Source of the DNA: Deltaproteobacteria bacterium
GTDB taxonomy: Bacteria; Desulfobacterota; Deferrimicrobia; Deferrimicrobiales; Deferrimicrobiaceae
NCBI GenBank assembly: GCA_021824125.1
Contig: JAKALO010000010.1
Location: 1-38,446, forward strand
Direction: 5' to 3'
Length of the DNA stretch: 38,446 bases
A program made the translations under genes and the position numbers. A model generated the notes under the pieces. The model saw nothing but the letters and a program-made list of their open reading frames with translations. It was not told the DNA's origin and searched no databases. Below, piece after piece: positions 37,711 to 38,446 of this stretch. How positions within the stretch are numbered: the first letter of the stretch is position 1; every line of letters starts with the position of its first letter.

Positions 37711-38097
37711 ATGGCGACGTTCAACCAGGTCGTACTTGTCGGGAACCTCACGCGGGACGTGGAAATTCGATTCGCACCATCGTCGGGAACGGCCATCGGA
37801 TCCTTCGGCCTGGCCGTCAACGAACAAGTCAAGGACGGCGAGGGGTGGAAGGACTACGCCAACTTCTTCGACATCACTGTATTCGGAAAGACCGCCGAGG
37901 CGTGCGCGGAGCACTTGGCGAAAGGGCGCTCAGTCCTTGTGGCCGGCCGCCTCCGGCACGAGCGGTGGGAAAAGGACGGGCAGAAGCACAACCGCGTGAA
38001 GGTGCTGGCGGACAAGGTGCAGTTCCTCGGGTCCAAGCCGGAGGCTGCCAAAGCTAAAGCCGCACCGCCTGCTGAAGACGACGACATCCCGTTTTGA
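37711..38097 (+). CDS. ssb: Single-stranded DNA-binding protein
   Basis: 128 aa. OB-fold with standard opening FNQVVLVGNLTRDVEIRF, then FFDITVFGKTAEACAEHLAKGRSVLVAGRLRHERWEKDGQ. The acidic tip DDDIPF is kept, so it can bind host or phage SSB partners. Short linker compared with bacterial SSB. Coats ssDNA during replication and recombination; same operon as Sak4- and Cas4-like proteins. Confidence 0.95.
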   Translation: MATFNQVVLVGNLTRDVEIRFAPSSGTAIGSFGLAVNEQVKDGEGWKDYANFFDITVFGKTAEACAEHLAKGRSVLVAGRLRHERWEKDGQKHNRVKVLADKVQFLGSKPEAAKAKAAPPAEDDDIPF

Positions 38098-38193
38098 ACC
38101 TTTTCCCCCCGCTCCGGCCGGGGGAACGTGCGGGCGGGCACGTAACGGCCCTGCGAGCCGCCCTTCCGTGGGGCCACGAAAAAGGAGAATCCA

Positions 38194-38403
38194 TTGGAGA
38201 AGAACGTCGTGATCAGTGAAGTCGGGAACGCCTACAAGATCCAGCTGCTGACCGGGGAGAACGGCAACCTGCAGGACCACGGAAAACCGGTGGTGGTGCT
38301 CGATACCGCGAAGGACGAGGCGATCGGCGCAGCCGTCCGCAGCCTCTTCCGGGCTCGGATCCGGACGAAGAAGGAGAAGAAGGGGGAGGAGGCCGCGGGA
38401 TAA
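38194..38403 (+). CDS. Small early protein, 69 aa
   Basis: Starts at TTG with AAGGAG seven bases upstream. N-terminal strands (MEKNVVISEVGNAYKIQLL) and a basic C-terminal tail (ARIRTKKEKKGEE). The stop overlaps the integrase ATG (TAATG). The 96 bp before it hold a C/G hairpin (about 38106-38125) without a T-run. Not recognised. Confidence 0.65.
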   Translation: MEKNVVISEVGNAYKIQLLTGENGNLQDHGKPVVVLDTAKDEAIGAAVRSLFRARIRTKKEKKGEEAAG

Positions 38404-38446
38404 TGGCCTCCCCCCTCGATCGCCCGCCCGTCGAGTTCACGGAGTT
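38403..38446 (+). CDS. int: Integrase 5' end, running off the right edge
   Basis: ATG overlapping the previous stop, with GGAGG upstream. Fourteen full codons (MASPLDRPPVEFTE) and two bases TT reach the window edge. The first base of the window completes TTC and the reading frame continues without interruption into the integrase frame of 2-895. See findings. Confidence 0.75.
   Translation, partial: MASPLDRPPVEFTE

Noticed and set aside
38100-38125. Terminator after ssb
   Set aside because: A C/G stem is present but is followed by GAACGTG without a T-run, and the operon continues with a coupled gene.
1-38446. tRNA genes, for example as an attB/attP target
   Set aside because: I saw no cloverleaf with the conserved T-arm sequence; a dedicated search would be needed to exclude one.

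Overview
The window reads as a complete temperate siphophage-like genome of a Gram-negative, GC-rich bacterium. It carries lysogeny, replication, recombination, packaging, head, tail and lysis modules and no recognisable bacterial gene. The Gram-negative inference rests on a phage lipoprotein, a GH108-type lysozyme with small membrane proteins, and many GTG/TTG starts with strong AGGAGG sites. I cannot name the host; a high-GC proteobacterium or desulfobacterium-like lineage would fit. The two ends of the window join in frame: a gene starting at 38403 (ATG overlapping the previous stop) continues without a stop into position 1 and becomes the integrase ending at 895. I therefore read the window as a circularly closed or permuted phage genome cut inside the integrase gene, not as an integrated prophage with host flanks.

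Layout. An immunity region at about 33.2-34.6 kb has the lambda plan. A Cro-like gene (minus strand) is followed by a CII-like gene. A short CI-like repressor (plus strand) overlaps a membrane-protein gene in the position of lambda rex. Two operator pairs of the same 17-bp palindrome (half-site TATCGC/GCGATA), each pair 33 bp centre to centre, sit on two strong promoters: one drives the minus-strand Cro operon, the other the plus-strand early operon. The plus operon (34558 to the end, then across the junction) encodes small proteins, an HNH nuclease, a Sak4-like ATPase, a Cas4-like nuclease, SSB and the integrase. The minus operon runs from Cro and CII through small Zn-binding proteins, a RepA-like helicase with an iteron-like repeat field just downstream, a pentapeptide-repeat protein, a VRR-NUC nuclease interrupted near its 3' end by an HNH cassette, a zinc-ribbon protein, an HTH protein and a packaging-type HNH.

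From 27.1 kb leftward on the minus strand come the structural genes: a GpZ-like tail protein, small terminase, GpA-type large terminase, connector, lambda-type portal, S49 protease with an in-frame scaffold start, decoration protein, Mu gpT-like major capsid protein, head-tail joining and tail terminator, tail tube, a tail chaperone pair joined by a -1 frameshift (AAAAAAC then TGA), tape measure, DUF2460 protein with a paralogue of its second half as the next gene, lectin-like fibre, DUF2163/BR0599 hub protein, degenerate NlpC/P60 protein, and a J-like tip protein. After a UUCG-loop terminator the lysis region follows: GH108 endolysin, two Fn3-like exported proteins, small membrane proteins, holin and an XhlA-like protein. 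About 310 bp between the lysis genes and the integrase hold a likely attP.

Most notable: (1) the HNH insertion in the VRR-NUC gene, which carries a synonymously recoded copy of the gene's 3' end and leaves the old 3' end behind as a short remnant; (2) the geometrically identical operator/promoter pairs; (3) the 12-copy repeat field beside the RepA-like gene; (4) the in-frame joining of the window ends.
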